Assembly: GCF_002105155.1 (NCBI RefSeq)
Contig: NW_019029032.1
Location: forward strand, 124,001 to 188,000
DNA: 64,000 nt
Direction of reading: 5' to 3'
DNA from: Lobosporangium transversale
Taxonomy: Eukaryota > Mortierellomycota > Mortierellomycetes > Mortierellales > Mortierellaceae
The translations under genes and the position numbers were made by a program. Of this stretch, positions 1 to 11,231 are shown in pieces. Below the pieces are notes generated by a model. That model had not been told where the DNA came from. It did no database searches and saw nothing but the letters and a program-made list of their open reading frames with translations. The first letter of the stretch is position 1. Each line of letters opens with the position of its first letter.

Positions 1-1026
1 CAAATGATACAATGTTGTTCCGTAAATGAGTGTTGTCAAGGCCAGGATCAGAGCGCCCACACCGATCGAAGTGACGATATTATTACCAAAACTCAACAAG
101 GTCACTGCAATGGTTCCCTGCAGGATTCCAAATCGGATCCAGTGCAGATACAGACGTTCGTTCGAGAACTGAGCATAGCGACCTGTTCCTGTTACCTTGT
201 AGGTCACCTTGGTACGACTGCGACGCAGGCGAGAGAAGATGTTTTTACGAGTCTTGTTAAGGACTGGTCCGTTCTTTTCATTAGAACCATTGCTATTGCC
301 AGGGCTTTTGCCTCGCTTGGGATGATCATCCGTCTCAGATTCAGTGTCATCATCAGTGTCATCCCGGTGCCGATTCCGGTCCTCGGGCAGATCCAGTGGA
401 TTGACTGTGCTGTCCCGGTTGTTATAGTCTGGATGCCATGGCTGTGGTGTCAGTGAGCGTGTGGCCTCCATATTGAACTTTGCCTTTTTTGTGGGGGCCA
501 AGAACTTCTTTTTGGATCCTAATTTAGAGCGAAGATTGGGGTTGTTTTGGATCGAAGGATTCAGTGGTTCGTTTGAATGTGTAGAGATGTTTGAAAACGA
601 GGCTACAGAGGTGGGACGGTCACCCAAGGTTGTTGCTCCTGGTGAAGAAAGACCCCCTTCAAAAGTTACAAAGCTACGTTGAGGTGGATCAAGAGGGAAC
701 TCCTGTACTTGACTAGGCCGATTAACAAATGATGAGAGAGGCACAGGGGCTGTTGGTGATGGAGGAACAGGTGCACGAGGACTTGCTTTGGAGAAGGCAG
801 ATGCTGCTAATTCTGGTGAGGGAGTGTTATTTTGGGGGAAAGGAGGAGAGGGGGGGCCTTGGTGTGAGGGTGCGAATTGTTGTGATGGATGAAATTGTTG
901 ATGATGGGGATAATGTTGTGGAGGATACTGATATGATGGTGAAGGCGGTTGAGCTGGTGTATAAGAAAAGGAAGAAGGGGAAGCAAGAGGCCTCTGACCC
1001 TCGTTTCGTTGATTTTGGTACGCCAT
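1..1026 (-). CDS. DUF202/VTC-type membrane protein, 3' end cut by window edge
   Basis: An open frame runs from the ATG at 1026 (a TGA lies just upstream) off the left edge, giving 342 residues. Residues 1-175 are a low-complexity Pro/Gln/Ser-rich stretch and about 200-260 a charged Asp/Glu then Lys/Arg linker. The visible end carries NERLYLHWIRFGILQGTIAV, then a second hydrophobic segment. This matches the start of the DUF202/VTC1 domain, whose family signature is an N-E-R-x-F/Y-L-x-W motif before three membrane helices. Family members serve in vacuolar polyphosphate synthesis (VTC complex) or as small membrane proteins. The long disordered N-terminus is unlike yeast Vtc1, and no SPX or polymerase domain is visible. 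A DUF202 assignment is well supported; a VTC role is inferred. Confidence 0.8.
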   Translation of the reverse strand, partial: MAYQNQRNEGQRPLASPSSFSYTPAQPPSPSYQYPPQHYPHHQQFHPSQQFAPSHQGPPSPPFPQNNTPSPELAASAFSKASPRAPVPPSPTAPVPLSSFVNRPSQVQEFPLDPPQRSFVTFEGGLSSPGATTLGDRPTSVASFSNISTHSNEPLNPSIQNNPNLRSKLGSKKKFLAPTKKAKFNMEATRSLTPQPWHPDYNNRDSTVNPLDLPEDRNRHRDDTDDDTESETDDHPKRGKSPGNSNGSNEKNGPVLNKTRKNIFSRLRRSRTKVTYKVTGTGRYAQFSNERLYLHWIRFGILQGTIAVTLLSFGNNIVTSIGVGALILALTTLIYGTTLYHL

Positions 1027-1834
1027 TCAGGTCCAGTTGTTTTGTCTCTTTCTATTTTGCTCGTTACAGGTTAAGGCCTTACAAAAGAAAAAGATATTTT
1101 TAGCGGGATTTCCCCTCGGTCGAGACAATGTCAGCATGTCATAACGAGTTATGAGCAACGGTATTTGAATATTCAAAAAAAAAAAAAAAAAAAAAAAAAA
1201 GGAATTGGACTCCCTTCTTTGTTCAGACATGAAGACGATTGTCGAAAGAAACAATGGGGTTTATAACCATTGAGGCAAAAGAGAGAGGAAGAGACTTTTT
1301 TGGTGTTGAGGCAGTGCCTGAAAAAAGTAGACCTCACACGACCTTGTACAAACAGAAACCATCTCACACGACAATTACTTTTTTTTTTTTTTTTTTTTTT
1401 TTTTGGTTGGAGGGCGAGAAAGAGCGCTCACAGAAAAAAAAAAAAAAAAAAGACAGAGGTCTGTCCTCTCCTCCCTTTCAACCCCTGGAAGACAAGAACG
1501 AAATCTGACCGAGGGATTACATATTGCATAAGGCCCATGGGCAATGAAGTGTAAAGTTGTAAAAGGAAAAAAATAAAAAATAAAAAGTAAAACAATAATA
1601 ATAAAAAAGAATAGTCTATACTTACAAAAAATACATGTATATATTTTTGAAGTTTAAAAAAAGTGGCGGAGAGAGAATGAGTGAAATTGATGAGGATGGA
1701 AATGAGAAAATAAAGTAGATGGAGAGATGCAAAGATGTGAAATAGAAAGAAAAGAGAAAAGAAAGTGTGGACAATCTTCTTCTTCCTTTCCCTTCTTTTT
1801 GCTCTCTTCTTTATTCCTTTCAGGAACGCCGAAA

Positions 1835-1865
<31 letters not shown>

Positions 1866-2608
1866 CAAACGCCTTTGTCGGAAGAGTTGAACCATCGCGT
1901 GAGATGTTTCTCGATACTCAGAAATGCTTATAATTCAGCATATAAATAAACAAAGTGTATTAATACATGATCTCCTTCTTTCTTTCCAAGCCTACTGTAT
2001 TCTGTGCAATAAAAAATGTTTAAACATTCCTCCAGTGCAATAGATGCTCCTTTATCATTGGTGCAAAAAAGTCCAATGAACGACCGCAGCTTTTGCTTGT
2101 TTACCTGCGCAATGATCCGCAGAATAAGAATCAGGTTCCAAGTGACTTGCTTTCTTCCGCATTCCCGATTCTAATTCAAATTCTGTGCGCTTGTCTATGC
2201 AAAGTCACCACAATGAAGTTCCCCCAACTCTGCCTTTGCCGTTACTTTTTTTTTTTCGATCGTCCAATGACCTCTTTTTTTCTTTACGCTGAATTTTTTT
2301 TTTTTTTTTTTTTACTCAAGTCTCCTTTTCAAATTACTGTTTTTTGCTGCTAGGGTATTGGTTGATGCGCTTGCGCTCCTGATACTCGCTACAGCACTCA
2401 CAGTGCCGTATGGACGACAAGAGCTTGCAGCTCCTGTAACACCAGGGCGGCCCTTTCCACCCTTTCTGCTTCGACGTTTTTTTAGTTCGACAGAAAGGAC
2501 TAAATAGGGCACATATCTATCTATCAATTATCCTTGACAAAAAAAAAAAAAAAAAATATTTGCAAATATATATTCTATTAACTGATGGAGTTATAAGTCG
2601 AGGGACTA
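1027..2608. other. Intergenic region rich in homopolymers
   Basis: No gene is supported. It holds A/T runs near 1172-1200, 1379-1403, 1434-1451, 1838-1865, 2297-2312 and 2539-2556. The ORFs here are Phe- or Lys-rich readings of those runs. Only 2341-2520 is of ordinary complexity and GC content; a 71-codon minus frame covers it, but I recognise no family. Confidence 0.6.
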
Positions 2609-5600
2609 CTATTGTGATAACCCTTCAACTATTAAATTTGGTAACTTGCTTCTGAGGATATGAAGCAGGCTTTGTAATGTCGCTATTTCGTTTGATACTC
2701 CTGTGATCGTACTCAGGTGCGTCTCATGAATATTCAAGGCCTTCAGGCACAATCCAGTGCCATTGTCCGTTGGGATAGAGTCCACTAGGACCTTGAACAA
2801 CTCTAGATCAAAGTTCGTATGGTCAAGATGAAGGATTTCTAGAGTCGAGAAATCAATAGCATGAATAAGAATCCTCCATGACTCGGGCTTAATTCGCAGA
2901 TAGCTTAGATCAATCTCTCCAAGAGTTCTTGCTGCTGCTGCTGTACTTTCCTGCGTTGGAAATGAAGACCCTGTACAGGACAAAGACAAAGGTGAAGGAG
3001 TTGAAAATAATAAGGATGAAGGAAGAACAAGGCGATTTGGATTGTTGACAAAGGTCTTTGGACCTTGATGAGCCCCAATCATATTGGCAATCCATTGAAC
3101 ACATTCGGATGACACCTCGCCTGCGAATGGTTGATCAAACACCTGTAGCTCCGGCAAGTCTTGTCGTAAGGGTAACCACTGAGCAAGCTCTGGAGTCCAT
3201 TCTATCTCTATTGCATCGCCCACCCGTGTCAACCCATTCAGTCGACTTGCATAACTCTTGACTAACCTCTTGCATCGTTCTTGTTGTTCCTTGTCCGCCA
3301 AGTTACTCAAGCGAAGACGTAATTGCTCAAGACCCTTGGATCGTTCGATAATACGGTCTATATAGTCAAGACCCGCCATTGTCAACGATGTACAATCGAT
3401 TAACAATCCTCGGAGGCTAGAACCTTCCTCTTGAGTCGACTCATCTAGGACTTGGGCCATCTCGTCATTAAACGCTGGGCTCATGGTAAGGTCGTTTACA
3501 AGAGCTCCATAATGCCCGAGTAAATCGATCATGTCACGCCTTCCGTCTCTTCCAACGTCTTCAGAGTACTGAAGCATGTCAATGTCGATCAATAGATTAT
3601 ATGGATCCAATGGATCCGGAAACTTGACTTCCATGATAAAGTTGCTCATCGACCACTTGCTGTTCCAAAATCTAACCGTCTTGAGTGCACAGGACCGAGT
3701 CCAGGAAATGATCTGGTCTCGGGTCCTGAGAACTGTACCGAAGAGGTCAAAACAATGAGTGCAACCTTCGAAAGAGAGCGATACCATCTTTGGGTTCTTC
3801 ATCAAGATGAGCGGCAACCATTGGTAAGAGCCTGCAGAAACATGATTTACGATTGAAAGATGCGTGAGTTGTCCAGTCTCAAAAATGGGGAGATGGCGTT
3901 CGAATCCCTCTGCCAACTCTGTGATCTTCATTGCTGATTCTACAGGTTCACCCTGGAAGTAGTTGACCTGTAGTGAAGCTGTATTATACCGTAGCTCCAA
4001 CGTATTGAGGGTCTGAACCATCAATGAATTGTGCCCAACGAAGCTCTCCAGCACCATGCCAGGTACCAGCCCACATATAACCAAATCTGCTAGGGAAGGA
4101 CAGTGTGCCAGAACGTTTCTCAGAGCAAAGATGGACGAGACGGTTTTCAACACTCCGGTGCCAAGGAAAAGGCGCCGAAGCTTGGGAGCCGAAGTCATGG
4201 ATGTGGTGTCTGTACAATCGAAGAACTTTTCAAAACTTATGAGTGACATAGACTGGATGCGTCCATTGCATAGAAGTTGCACAATTGGACGAAAGCGGTC
4301 AGTCATATCCATGCCTTTCCCTAGAAGACCCGACCCATCTAGGCTCATTACAGTGACGTTTGCTTTGGTGACAGCTGTTGCAAACTCTTGAAGGTCGCCT
4401 GCTGTAGCATCCCAATCCCATGAAACGTTGAGCTCAACAACACTACTGGCCTTAACCATCGCATCATAGAACTGTCTGGCCATGTCTCTAGATGTTAATG
4501 CGATCTCGATTTTACCCACTTCCTCCAAATAGCTTCCGTTATAGACCTCGACAAATCGTGCCAGACTCGTTATCATCCATGCTCGGTAGCCATTGGCGTA
4601 GTGATCCCTGCAAACCCACTTGGAATGCCCTTCGTCTGTGATCATCCTATATAGGTTACCAGGAGTACGACTGTCATCTCTCATAATCAAATGGCATTCA
4701 AGTTCTTGCAGATCCTCGGACTTGAATTCTTTGTATGTGTCTGATTGCGTTTCCAAAGACTTGGAGCCAGCCTCAATCTGTTTCTGAATATACTCGATCA
4801 TCCAGTCGATCAGAGACCCGAACGCACTCGCAGTGGCCTTGAGGTACTTTGGGCCACAGTCCATCTCCTTGACCATACCACAATGAGCCAGCGGCGGAAC
4901 AATGGTTTCCGCACTTCGATACCCATACTTGACCATCTGTAACATCACAAGGACATAGGGGCCATATCTTTCAAAGAACTCCTCAGGCCTATCCAAGTCA
5001 TACCCTGGATGGTTGACCAGATGAGTCTCGTTTAGAGTAGCACCATAATTGGTGTTGGTCATGGTATGTGCACCGCACTCACATATGAAATAGACCTTGA
5101 ACTGGTAGGAGAATGGCTTGAGTGCATTGTTGTTTTGATAGCTTTGATAGTTCGATTTGGGAAGGACAATAAACAGACGAGGGGTTGGGTCTCTATGTGG
5201 CTCGTGTGTTTGACTAATAATACTGTGAATGCGGCTGTAAATAATGTCAGGACACTTAGGGGCTTGAAAATGACGATGGTGCTGTACTTGAAGTGCCTCC
5301 TTAGGAGTCAGATCCGTTGTTTCAGTTGTCTTCCGTTGTTGCTGTTGAGTTTTTCCCATCCTCTTCTGTATTTCGGCCATTGTATATTGCTCGGTTTTGT
5401 TGTGCGATATAACCCCATGATGGTCATCAAGAAGCTGCTCTACTATTTCTTTGCCGTTGTTCACTCCTTCGCAGATACTACTATTGATAGTCGTATCCTT
5501 CTTTTCAGAAGGCTGAGGAAAGGAATCGGGAATTTCATGGTTGTAAAAAGATGGGTGAGGGTCCAGGTTTATGTCTTGGATAGCCAGGGCTTCAATTTCA

Positions 5601-6067
5601 AGGGATGTTAGATCGAGTGAGGTTGGCTTGGGTGACGCAGCAGGGGTAATATCGGATATGGTAGTGCCATGCAATGGCGCAGATGGTCCTACTATTGCGT
5701 CTAGGACAACTCCACAGTGGTATTGAATCCTTTGTGGCTCAAGACTACAATTATTAACATAAAAATGTTTAAAGTTGTTAGATGGTTCAGAACTAAAAAA
5801 TAAAATAAAATAAAATAAAATAAAACAAAAGACGGCTTACAATTGACCGTTCTTGTCAGTCTGGAAAAGAACGGTTTTGTTGCCGTGCTGAATGTGTTGA
5901 ACGTTAGAGAAAACGTGCTGAATATCTTTCCAGAGCACGAAATGCTCTCCTGTCTCGATGTCTTTACAAACATTGAGGCGGACAATATCGGAGTGATAGG
6001 GTTGTCCAGAAGGAGTACAGAATTGAAAGGCTTGACGAAGCTGATTAGTTGTACCTGAACTTGCCAT
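2609..6067 (-). CDS. LRR family protein A: header + linker + CECGxHT region + LRRs
   Basis: Two exons, 6067-5841 and 5744-2609, joined by a phase-2 GT-AG intron (5745-5840), give about 1120 residues. The splice creates FLEPQRIQYHCGVVLDAIVG, which matches the same junction in the 34 and 47 kb paralogues. Residues 1-97 form the header (TGEHFVLWKDIQHVFSNVQH), and about 98-230 a polar linker with less coiled coil than paralogue C. PRLFIVLPK lies at about 264-272 and CECGAHT at about 297-303, followed by His in THLVNHPGYD. From about residue 400 there are irregular leucine-rich (RNI-like) repeats to the end. The family is common in Mortierellaceae, to my knowledge; its function is unknown. No signal peptide or kinase/nuclease motif is seen. 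The modular plan suggests a recognition protein, but that is inference. Confidence 0.75.
5745..5840 (-). other. Intron separating header cassette from body (paralogue A)
   Basis: Donor GTAAGC and acceptor TTGTAG on the minus strand, phase 2. It contains an (AAAAT)n tract near 5800-5825. The same position and phase are used in the paralogues at 34460-34580 and 46812-46929. Confidence 0.75.
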
Positions 6068-6370
6068 TTTTTTTTCTTTTTTTTAATAATATTGAGAGGT
6101 AATGGGATTGTGTTGCGGGGTTCAATGGGGGAGAGTAAGGATGGACAAAAAAAAAAAAGTATAATTACAAAGGGTATAAAAAAGTTTGAAGGCAAGGAAA
6201 GTAAAAAAAAAAAAGATGAAGAGAGGGGTCTACAGGGAATATAACAAATTCTCTGTGGTTAGGGCAATGATGACATTGATGGCCATGCGCTCAGACAGAG
6301 GTACGAAAAAAAAAAAAAAAAAAAAAAAAAAGAATTCGTCTCTTGACCCACATTTCTTCCGATAATAACC
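6068..6370. other. Upstream region of LRR paralogue A
   Basis: A/T-rich with runs at 6149-6160, 6204-6215 and 6306-6331. No coding signal is seen. It is presumed to hold the promoter and 5' UTR of paralogue A. Confidence 0.4.
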
Positions 6371-6994
6371 AAATTTACTAACATCCCTTCATCAAGTGAC
6401 CATCCGGTATACACGTTTTTTTTTTTTTTTTTTATTTTATTTTATTTATTTATTTATTTAATTTTAATTACATCTCGTCAGCAGTTTATACACATTGAGG
6501 AATGAGAATCATTTGGGATGTCAGAGGACTTGAAGAAGAAGGGAAAAAAAAAAATCGGAATGGTATCATAGAATCATTTTAGACTAAAGCCGTATTCAAA
6601 TCCACTTTTCTCTGACAATACAAATAGGTACAAATGAATTAAATGTCAGGCTCAAAGAAGATGAGGTTCTCCGGAGGCTGTGTTCCACAGCAGTAGCAGC
6701 AGTAAACAATAAATAAAGATTAGCTTTACTTGCATGCTTTTTTATCCTATACAGGCTAGAAGGCCATTTAAAATGAACCACAGACGATAAACAATGTGAC
6801 ATGCCATTAATAGTAATAAAAAAGTTATAGTTACGCTGTGCCTTTGCTGTCTTCTCTCTCTCTTTTTGCTCCAAAAGATGTTAATTGCTCATATGGCATA
6901 TGGTATATAACTATAATGCTTTTGTCCACGCAAATAACACATGGGATGAGTCGTGAGCAATGAGAAGAGAGAAAAAATAAAGGGAGAGAAAGAC

Positions 6995-7029
<35 letters not shown>

Positions 7030-7242
7030 ACCTTCTTTCTAAATTTATAATCCATTGATATTATATATATACAAGGGTGGAAAAAAAAATAGTTTTAAAA
7101 TGAAGGTTTCAGAACAATAAAAAAAGAGAACGCGACAAAGCCCGATGTGATGGCGCAATTTCTCGATCTCTCTCCAAGAAACCCTGCATTGTCCAACTTG
7201 CTATGTAATGGTTCTCCACCACTTCCTACTTTCTTCTTTCTT
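6371..7242 (+). repeat. Left arm of long inverted repeat
   Basis: About 870 bp is the near-exact reverse complement of 8573-9435. Long minus-strand frames here (6596-6874, 6831-7055) are residue-identical to plus-strand frames in the other arm. Both arms carry the same (GA)16 microsatellite at the matching place. The only clear difference I saw is a roughly 10-bp indel near 6380-6392. I see no transposase and no recognisable protein. Confidence 0.9.
6997..7028. repeat. (AG)16 microsatellite
   Basis: Thirty-two bases of pure AG inside the left arm. The mirror copy at 8787-8818 is (CT)16, the same length. Confidence 0.9.
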
Positions 7243-8392
7243 CCTTCTTGGGCTGACAATGAACACAACGAGCAAGATCGACCGTTTATAGGAGATGAAA
7301 ATGAGAGGAATGGGTAGAAACAATTCTTCGGAGATGGACTATGCTTTCTAATCCCTGCGGAACGTCCTAGAGTGAAATACTTTTGCATAACATCACCATT
7401 TACCGAAATCAATCCGAGTGATTACGTTTTATTTCGATTCAAATCTGCTCTATATGATCCCCAGAGAGTTGCTGGCGAATGGAATGGAGCAATGACGCTT
7501 GTCAGATCTTCCGAATGTCCAGATTCTTCATTCAAAGTTCCTGCTCGAGGAGAATACATGGACCTTTCCGGCGATACTTGATCGTGGTCATTAGAATTAT
7601 ATCCCATCACCCATCCTGCTGATGATGACGGTGGTGATGATGGTGGTGATACCACAGTCATTGTCGTGGCCATTGTTTGACAAGTTCGTCTTTGTGAGGC
7701 AATAGATGTCATCATCATCTTCCAAGATCCTCGCCATGCCCAAGGTAATGCAGAGCGTGTATATGTGTTGTTGCTACTATACAAAGAGAGCCGTGCGAAG
7801 GAGGATATTAATGATGATAACCCAGCCGTCCATAGCAAGGATTTGAGGTCACCAAAGTAATTTGATGGTGGTTCTACTCCTGTTACGTTAGTTCCTGTGA
7901 TGAAGACGCCTGCTCCTAGTGCAACTGGAAAGGATGGAGTCACTGCAGTAGGGTTGGAGAGATACGAGTAATTGATCACTGGCTCGTTGGCATTGATGAT
8001 CACGGCAGGAAGAAGCAACGAAGCTATCCCGTAGAGAAATATTGTCAGCATTGCTAAAATGAAAGAGGCGTTTTGCTTTATTTTCTGTTAGGGAGAGTTC
8101 TTTTTTGTTCTGTTGTTTTGGTCTGGTTTGATCGTTCGCTTATTGATTTGCTGCGTCAGACAGGATCTGTGTTCTGTTGGTGACTTTTCAAGTGTATGCG
8201 CTACGGCTTGGTCCGTTTGTTTTGTTTTGTAATTGGTATAATATAGTAAGGATGGGACGGGGACAGACAGCGAATTTTGGTCATATGATAATAAAATAGT
8301 AGTGCAAATATATGTTTAGTGTCTTGGAGAGGAAGAAGAATGGAAGTGGAAGTAAACAAGGAGGAAGTGAAATGAGAAGAAGAAGAAGAAGG

Positions 8393-8424
<32 letters not shown>

Positions 8425-8572
8425 AGATAGTAGAACGTGTGAATAATACGAAGTGGTGTGGATACTTGTTTCTTTTTTTAGTGATGCAGATGTCTTGAAT
8501 AGAGTACGAATGGAATATGAAAGTAGAACGAATCAAGAGAAGGAGAGAAGGAGAGAAGGAGAGAAGGAAAAA
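7243..8572. other. Loop of the inverted repeat
   Basis: Unique sequence of about 1.33 kb between the two arms. It contains one candidate minus-strand ORF (7422-8051), a 31-nt A run at 8393-8423 and a GAGAAG/GGAGAGAA purine-rich tract at 8535-8580. Confidence 0.7.
7422..8051 (-). CDS. Candidate secreted/membrane protein in the loop, unrecognised
   Basis: A 209-codon frame. Residues 1-22 (MLTIFLYGIASLLLPAVIIN) look like a signal peptide or membrane anchor. Then come N-glycosylation-type sites (NYS, NVT, NNT), a hydrophobic stretch around 65-90 and a Ser/Pro-rich middle. No domain is recognised. TTTTAG lies directly upstream of the ATG, so a 5' exon is possible, and the last codons overlap a GTAATC that could be a donor, so the 3' end may also be spliced. 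Composition is closer to coding than that of the neighbouring ORFs, but it may be fortuitous. Confidence 0.4.
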   Translation of the reverse strand: MLTIFLYGIASLLLPAVIINANEPVINYSYLSNPTAVTPSFPVALGAGVFITGTNVTGVEPPSNYFGDLKSLLWTAGLSSLISSFARLSLYSSNNTYTRSALPWAWRGSWKMMMTSIASQRRTCQTMATTMTVVSPPSSPPSSSAGWVMGYNSNDHDQVSPERSMYSPRAGTLNEESGHSEDLTSVIAPFHSPATLWGSYRADLNRNKT

Positions 8573-8785
8573 AAGAAAGAAGAAAGTAGGAAGTGGTGGA
8601 GAACCATTACATAGCAAGTTGGACAATGCAGGGTTTCTTGGAGAGAGATCGAGAAATTGCGCCATCACATCGGGCTTTGTCGCGTTCTCTTTTTTTATTG
8701 TTCTGAAACCTTCATTTTAAAACTATTTTTTTTTCCACCCTTGTATATATATAATATCAATGGATTATAAATTTAGAAAGAAGGT

Positions 8786-8820
<35 letters not shown>

Positions 8821-9435
8821 GTCTTTCTCTCCCTTTATTTTTTCTCTCTTCTCATTGCTCACGACTCATCCCATGTGTTATTTGCGTGGACAAAAGCATT
8901 ATAGTTATATACCATATGCCATATGAGCAATTAACATCTTTTGGAGCAAAAAGAGAGAGAGAAGACAGCAAAGGCACAGCGTAACTATAACTTTTTTATT
9001 ACTATTAATGGCATGTCACATTGTTTATCGTCTGTGGTTCATTTTAAATGGCCTTCTAGCCTGTATAGGATAAAAAAGCATGCAAGTAAAGCTAATCTTT
9101 ATTTATTGTTTACTGCTGCTACTGCTGTGGAACACAGCCTCCGGAGAACCTCATCTTCTTTGAGCCTGACATTTAATTCATTTGTACCTATTTGTATTGT
9201 CAGAGAAAAGTGGATTTGAATACGGCTTTAGTCTAAAATGATTCTATGATACCATTCCGATTTTTTTTTTTCCCTTCTTCTTCAAGTCCTCTGACATCCC
9301 AAATGATTCTCATTCCTCAATGTGTATAAACTGCTGACGAGATGTAATTAAAATTAAATAAATAAATAAATAAAATAAAATAAAAAAAAAAAAAAAAAAC
9401 GTGTATACCGGATGGTCACTTGATGTAGTAAATTT
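8573..9435 (-). repeat. Right arm of long inverted repeat
   Basis: Reverse-complement partner of 6371-7242, including the same (CT)16 tract (8787-8818) and the same TAAA/TAAAA cluster near its outer end. Homology stops at about 9435 on the outer side and about 8573 on the inner side. Confidence 0.9.
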
Positions 9436-11231
9436 GATTCAGTCCTCGCCGATGTGATGGATTTAAACTTCTTGGGTCACATTTGAGATGTCATATGCGC
9501 AAGGCACTTTCCACCAGTATTTTCGGCACCATATTCCAAGAAGCTGGTGCGGTTGGTATGGTGGCAACGTGCACTGATAAAATATCTATGAATGCCAACA
9601 CCACCACATATCTTAGCATTGTGAGCCTGCAATCAATCGTTTTTTTTTTTTTTTTTTTTTTTTTCAAAACATTTTTTAGAGGCTGATTAGGCTACATACC
9701 TCTAGCGTAAGAGGGAGATATAAAATAATAGAGATAGGCACTTGTTTATCTTCAGACTGGGTAGAAGAAGGTGAAAGTTGGGAAATGCGCAGAGGTGAAG
9801 GCTATTTAAAGATGAATGTAGCGGCATCATGATGGTATAGCTTGATAAATAATTGTTTTGGTTTTTGCTGGTTGGTTTTAGCTCGGTTGATTTTTGCTGC
9901 TGATTTTTTTGTTTGCATCCTTGGCATGCAAATTGAACAGGTCAGAACATCGGCATTGCTCCTACGCACCACAACTGTGACCTCATACGAGTGGCAAAAA
10001 TCCAATAGCCGGCTATTCTCTTCTCGTAGGAACTGGATCTGGCCTGCCCATGAGTTGATGAAAACTAGATAGGCAAATTTGCCCGTTCTATGGTCCAAGG
10101 GATAGTTAATAAACACTGACGAATTCTGTTCATGGTGTGAATATTGGATGAATTAAGAACATGTTTTTTTTTTTCGTCATGTGCGCCAGTATATGTGACT
10201 TAAATTTCACGTTTTTAAATATATCTTTTATGGAGGTCAATTCATTGATTTTTAGAGACAATTTCAATATGTTTTTGTCTCTAAAAACCAGCTTCGACTG
10301 TACTAATTCTAATCTGTTCCTATCAAGATTCTGTGGTACAGAAAACTCTCAGGAACGACAGCATCATTATCATTATCAACCACATCCACACAAAAATCAA
10401 CAACATCGAATAGAAGAAAATGAAAAAGAAAACTATGGCCACACTCAAGAACATGATGATAGGCCTGTATACTTTAACAACAATTGGAAGGCACGCGTGT
10501 ACAACCACATCAATATGTCTACAAAGTCTTGAAATCATGAATATATATATATATATCATGATATAGATATATACCCCCCTTCCCCCACCTAGCAGGAAAC
10601 ACGAAATAGTAAAAACGGTCTTTCACGCGCCGTATCCATTGGCTATCAAGCTAAGCATTGAAGAAAAATAAAATCCCGCCAAAATACCGCGGATCTCTTT
10701 CAGATTTTCTTTTTGTCTTGTACGCTTGTACAACCGGGCAAATGCTCCCTTTTCTTTTGTATCCACATTTGTACTTGACTAAGAGCTCTGAAGAATGCAA
10801 CTCGCGTAGATCGAATTACTTGCAACCGAATATGTTCCTCAGGACTATTAGATTTGTTTTTCAAGGCGCTTTTACTGGGGATGGGGGAAGGTGTCTACTT
10901 CAAGACGACATTGAGTCCTGCAAGCAACATATCAATTATAGCCTTTTTGGCCTTGAATTGATTCTTAAAAGTTAATACCTCTTTCGTTCTCAAACAGCGA
11001 TAAAGTCGGTCGCAAATATAAGTATGAATAGTCATATTGATCTAATTATTCTTGTCTCCATCATTCTCTATATTTACTTGTCAGTTATTTAGAATGCAAT
11101 GCTGTATGTTCTTTTATTTTTCAAAATTGGATGGTTGAGGTTGTTCATGTTATTTTCTCTCTGTTATCTATACTCCTCCAGATAGATATATACACATATA
11201 TATATATATAAATATATTTTTCTACAGCCCT
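9436..11231. other. Intergenic region without a supported gene
   Basis: Contains T runs (about 9639-9664), a (TA)n stretch near 10543-10556 and another near 11195-11215. Overlapping frames on both strands at 9802-10116 reach 76-104 codons but match nothing I know and cannot both be real. Confidence 0.5.

Noticed and set aside
4-456. Plus-strand 150-codon ORF at the left edge
   Set aside because: It lies antisense to the DUF202/VTC-type frame, whose NERLYLHW motif and continuous 342 codons are far better supported.
6596-7055. Identical small ORFs in both inverted arms as a duplicated gene
   Set aside because: They translate a (GA)16 microsatellite and have no domain or splice support; their identity reflects the DNA repeat.
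8201-8668. 155-codon minus ORF, Ser/Phe-rich
   Set aside because: Most of it translates the A run 8393-8423 and purine repeats; its end overlaps the inverted-repeat arm.
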